A stretch of 9,141 nt of DNA from Erysipelothrix sp. (GTDB lineage Bacteria; Bacillota_I; Bacilli_A; Erysipelotrichales; Erysipelotrichaceae), in assembly GCA_012512495.1 (NCBI GenBank), contig JAAZEC010000165.1, positions 1 through 9,141 of the forward strand, given 5' to 3'. Of this stretch, positions 6,283 through 9,141 are shown in pieces. A model generated the notes under the pieces. It saw only the letters and a list, made by a program, of their open reading frames with translations, did no database searches and was not told where the DNA came from. Within the stretch, counting starts at the first letter, position 1. Each line of letters opens with the position of its first letter. The position numbers and the translations under genes were made by a program.

Positions 6283-8607
6283 ATGAGTAATAAAGATATA
6301 CTAACAAATGTACCAGTCATTAGTACTAGAGGGGTCATTATCTTCCCAGGCCAAGACATCATGATTGAAGTCGGACGCCCCAAGAGCATGACTGCCATTG
6401 AACAGTCACAGCGTCTAAATGATGGTTATGTGTGGGTCGTCTCACAGAAGGATATCATGGTTGATAATCCAGAAGAACAAGACATCTATAACATCGGCAC
6501 ACTGAGTCGTATTAAACGTGTCCGTAACAAAGATGGTTTCATGCGGGTGACTTTCTCAGGAATTAACCGTGCTGAAAAAGTATCTTATGTTGACGATGGT
6601 GACATGTCCTTAGCCAATATCAGAATTGTTGAAGACATTATTGGTGAACAGATGGAAGAACAGGCGCTCATACGCCGTGTCTCTCGTGAACTGGAGAACA
6701 TTGCCTCAAACAATCCTAATTTTCCAGCAGAAGTCATTGAACAACTGACCCGTGGCGCTTCAGCAAGCACACTATCCGATCAGTTTGCTCAGTTTTTCCC
6801 AATCGCTTCTGAAAAGAAACAGGCTCTTCTAGAGACAGCGGATGTTAACGAACGTTTAATGATGATTATTGAGGAACTCAATACAGAACGTCAGCTTTCC
6901 TCCATTGAAACAGATATCAATGAAAAAGTGAAGGAACGCGTTGAAGAAAACCAACGGGAATACTACTTACGTGAGAAACTTCGTGCCATTAAAGAAGAAC
7001 TCGGCGATGTTTCCAACTCAACAGACGATGTTGAAGATATTCGTGAGTATGTCGAAAGCAATCCGTTCCCTGACAATGTTCGTGCGAAAATCCTCGAGGA
7101 ACTCAAACGCTTCGAAATGTTACCTCAAGCCTCGGGCGAATCAGGTGTCATCAGAACGTATATCGACTGGCTAGTCAGCGTGCCATGGTGGCAAGAATCC
7201 AAGGACATTGAGGACCTAAAGAAGGTCCGCCAAGTACTTGATGACGATCACTACGGACTTGAAAAGGTCAAAGACCGCATTATGGAATACCTCGCAGTCA
7301 AGCAAATGACAGGTACCTTGAATTCACCTATTCTCTGCTTAGTGGGCCCACCAGGTGTTGGTAAAACCTCACTAGCGATGTCAATTGCTCGCGCACTTGA
7401 TCGCAAGTTTGTCAAAGCCTCCCTTGGTGGTATTCGTGATGAAGCGGAAATCCGTGGTCACCGCCGGACTTACCTAGGCTCCATGCCAGGTCGTGTCATT
7501 CAAGGAATGAAGAAGGCTGGCGTTATTAACCCAGTATTCCTCTTCGATGAATTAGACAAAATGGCATCAGACTACAAGGGTGACCCATCTTCAGCCATGC
7601 TGGAAGTGCTAGACCCTGAGCAAAACTCCTTATTCTCCGACCACTATCTGGAAGAACCTTATGATTTAAGCAAGGTCATGTTTATCGCAACTGCGAACTA
7701 TCTTGAAGATATTCCGCCTGCACTTCGTGACCGTCTAGAGATCATTCAATTGTCTTCTTATACTGAAGAAGAGAAAATGATGATTGCTAATAATCACCTG
7801 ATTAATAAGCAAATCAAGGTGAATGGACTTAAAAACAATCAAATCAAGTTTACGGATGAATCCTTGCTGTATCTGATTCGTCACTACACCCGTGAGGCTG
7901 GCGTTCGTCAGTTAGAGCGTGTGATTGCGAATTTATGCCGTAAGACTGTTCTGAAGTTATTAACGGGAGATCAGAAGTCGCTTTCGATCACTAAAACCCG
8001 CATTAATGAGTGGTTAGGTAAAGAAATCTTTGAATATGGCAAGAAAGAGACTAAGAACCAGATCGGTCTGGTAACAGGTCTTGCGTACACTTCATTTGGT
8101 GGAGATATTCTTCAGATTGAAGTAACCACTTTCCAAGGCAAGGGTAGACTTATCTTGACCGGTCAGTTGGGTGATGTCATGAAGGAATCAGCAGAAATTG
8201 CTGTTGGCTTCATTAAATCCCATGCGAAAGAGTTAAACATTGATTCCGATTTCCTTGATAAAAATGATATCCATATCCACGTACCAGAAGGCGCAGTGCC
8301 AAAAGATGGTCCAAGTGCAGGAATTACTCTCACAACGGCTATTATCTCCGCATTGACCAACCAACCGGTTTACTCGGATCTCGCAATGACTGGTGAAGTC
8401 ACCTTGCGTGGAAACGTCTTACCGATTGGTGGCCTGAAAGAGAAATCACTAGCCGCCCACCGTGTTGGTATCAATAAGATTCTGATTCCTAAACAGAATG
8501 AAAAGGATTTAGATGATATTCCAGCAACTGTCAAGAAGGATTTAACCTTCGTTTCGGTAGAAACGATGGATCAGGTCCTTCACCAAGCCTTAGTAGACGT
8601 TGTATGA
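6283..8607 (+). CDS. lon: ATP-dependent protease LonA
   Basis: Lon is a cytosolic homohexameric AAA+ serine protease that degrades misfolded and selected regulatory proteins. The 774-residue length matches LonA of Bacillus. The N-terminal substrate-binding domain covers about 1-200 (VPVISTRGVIIFPG at the start). A helical, coiled-coil-like linker with the conserved EYYLREKLRAIKEELG begins near residue 226. The AAA+ module has Walker A GPPGVGKT (355-362), Walker B FLFDE (419-423), sensor-1 Asn472 and an arginine-finger candidate Arg484. The protease domain has the Ser-Lys dyad: Ser678 in DGPSAG and Lys721 in GGLKEK, 43 residues apart as in E. coli Lon. All catalytic residues are intact. There is no promoter or terminator between tig and lon, so lon is probably expressed from the CIRCE-controlled tig promoter. 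Its stop overlaps the engB start (ATGA). Neither clpX nor lonB lies between tig and lon, unlike in Bacillus. Confidence 0.98.
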   Translation: MSNKDILTNVPVISTRGVIIFPGQDIMIEVGRPKSMTAIEQSQRLNDGYVWVVSQKDIMVDNPEEQDIYNIGTLSRIKRVRNKDGFMRVTFSGINRAEKVSYVDDGDMSLANIRIVEDIIGEQMEEQALIRRVSRELENIASNNPNFPAEVIEQLTRGASASTLSDQFAQFFPIASEKKQALLETADVNERLMMIIEELNTERQLSSIETDINEKVKERVEENQREYYLREKLRAIKEELGDVSNSTDDVEDIREYVESNPFPDNVRAKILEELKRFEMLPQASGESGVIRTYIDWLVSVPWWQESKDIEDLKKVRQVLDDDHYGLEKVKDRIMEYLAVKQMTGTLNSPILCLVGPPGVGKTSLAMSIARALDRKFVKASLGGIRDEAEIRGHRRTYLGSMPGRVIQGMKKAGVINPVFLFDELDKMASDYKGDPSSAMLEVLDPEQNSLFSDHYLEEPYDLSKVMFIATANYLEDIPPALRDRLEIIQLSSYTEEEKMMIANNHLINKQIKVNGLKNNQIKFTDESLLYLIRHYTREAGVRQLERVIANLCRKTVLKLLTGDQKSLSITKTRINEWLGKEIFEYGKKETKNQIGLVTGLAYTSFGGDILQIEVTTFQGKGRLILTGQLGDVMKESAEIAVGFIKSHAKELNIDSDFLDKNDIHIHVPEGAVPKDGPSAGITLTTAIISALTNQPVYSDLAMTGEVTLRGNVLPIGGLKEKSLAAHRVGINKILIPKQNEKDLDDIPATVKKDLTFVSVETMDQVLHQALVDVV

Positions 8608-9141
8608 TACAGGCAAATCAAGCGCGGCTGATAATTTCAGCCGCTTTGCCTTCTCAGTTTCCCGAGACCGATGGTTTCGAAATTGTGATGGCAGGTAAAT
8701 CAAACGTAGGCAAATCAACCCTAATTAATGCGATCACTAATCGCAAGCGCTTGGCTTATGTCGGTCAAAGACCAGGCAAGACCCGCCTAGTCAACTTCTA
8801 CTACATTAACGAAGAGTTGATACTAGTGGATGTACCTGGCTATGGCTTTGCGAACAGGAGCCGGATCGAACAAGAGAACTATGCGGTATTAATGGAAGCG
8901 TACTTTACAGAGCGGACACAGAAGAGAGCCATGATTTTGGTTTTGGATGCCCGTCGTGAGTTGAGCGAAGACGATGAGATGATGCTGAATCTAGCCAAGG
9001 ATCTGAAGCTACCTTGCATTGTGGTCTTATCGAAGACGGACAAGCTATCGTTTTCAAAAATGAAGCAAAAGATGGCAACGATTCAAAGGCAATCGGGCTA
9101 TCCTGTCCATGCTTTCTCGGCAATGGACCATGGTTCAGTCG
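8604..9141 (+). CDS. engB: Ribosome biogenesis GTPase EngB/YsxC, 3'-truncated by the window edge
   Basis: EngB (YsxC/YihA) is a GTPase needed for assembly of the large ribosomal subunit and essential in many bacteria. The frame is open to the end of the window: 179 residues of about 195-200 are visible. GTPase motifs appear in order: G1 GKSNVGKS (31-38, where relatives usually have GRSNVGKS), the G2 threonine in PGKT (Thr60), G3 DVPG (76-79) followed by the family signature YGFA, G4 SKTD (143-146, commonly TKxD) and G5 FSA (171-173). The N-terminus (ARLIISAALPSQFP) fits the family, which supports the ATG at 8604 overlapping the lon stop. No Shine-Dalgarno is visible in the end of lon, so translation probably depends on coupling with lon. 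The same lonA-engB pairing occurs in Bacillus. A strong hairpin lies inside codons 7-14. Confidence 0.95.
   Translation, partial: MIQANQARLIISAALPSQFPETDGFEIVMAGKSNVGKSTLINAITNRKRLAYVGQRPGKTRLVNFYYINEELILVDVPGYGFANRSRIEQENYAVLMEAYFTERTQKRAMILVLDARRELSEDDEMMLNLAKDLKLPCIVVLSKTDKLSFSKMKQKMATIQRQSGYPVHAFSAMDHGSV
8624..8644 (+). other. RNA hairpin at the lon-engB junction, possible attenuator
   Basis: An 8-bp perfect stem (GCGGCTGA, 8624-8631, with TCAGCCGC, 8637-8644) closes a 5-base loop and is followed by TTTGCCTTCT. It begins 16 bases after the lon stop and lies inside the first codons of engB. The T run is only three long, so it would be at best a leaky terminator. It could instead act as a 3' stability element for tig-lon mRNA or a brake on engB translation. 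It might also be chance, since part of it encodes the conserved I-S-A motif. Confidence 0.5.

Overview
The window looks like a stretch of core chromosome from a low-to-mid GC Firmicute. The best guess is an Erysipelotrichia-like lineage related to the Mollicutes. Three things point there: strong AGGAGG-type ribosome binding sites, sigma-A type promoters, and the gene order small helical protein - tig - lon. From memory, that order matches MG237-MG238-MG239 of Mycoplasma genitalium. Lon is followed directly by engB, as lonA-ysxC is in Bacillus. Every gene reads on the + strand. The taxonomic call is an inference and no database was searched.

Layout. Bases 3-2640 form a tightly packed housekeeping unit: the 3' three quarters of uvrC (nucleotide excision repair), murI (D-glutamate for peptidoglycan) and a YfcE/MJ0936-type metallophosphoesterase whose ATG overlaps the murI stop. 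A tRNA-Arg(UCU) gene follows 32 bases later with its own plausible promoter. A strong intrinsic terminator at 2787-2813 closes this block. Bases 2889-4076 encode a 12-helix MFS transporter that is visibly richer in C on the coding strand than its neighbours. A good promoter at the end of that gene starts the next block.

The second block is a proteostasis cluster: a 242-residue helical protein (4139-4867), trigger factor (4919-6244), LonA protease (6283-8607) and the start of the ribosome-assembly GTPase gene engB/ysxC (8604 to the window end). The best regulatory signal in the window is a CIRCE-type inverted repeat at 4854-4880, the operator of the heat-shock repressor HrcA. It covers the -35 box of the tig promoter and also the last codons and stop of the upstream gene. 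This predicts that a nascent-chain chaperone and a AAA+ protease are induced together by heat or protein misfolding. No terminator separates tig, lon and engB, although a strong hairpin lies inside the first codons of engB and could attenuate readthrough.

No mobile element, CRISPR array, phage gene or obviously new defence or metabolic system is visible. The points worth following up are the CIRCE control of tig-lon, the Mollicutes-like gene order without clpX or lonB, the hairpin in engB, a mismatched tRNA anticodon stem and a few divergent motifs.
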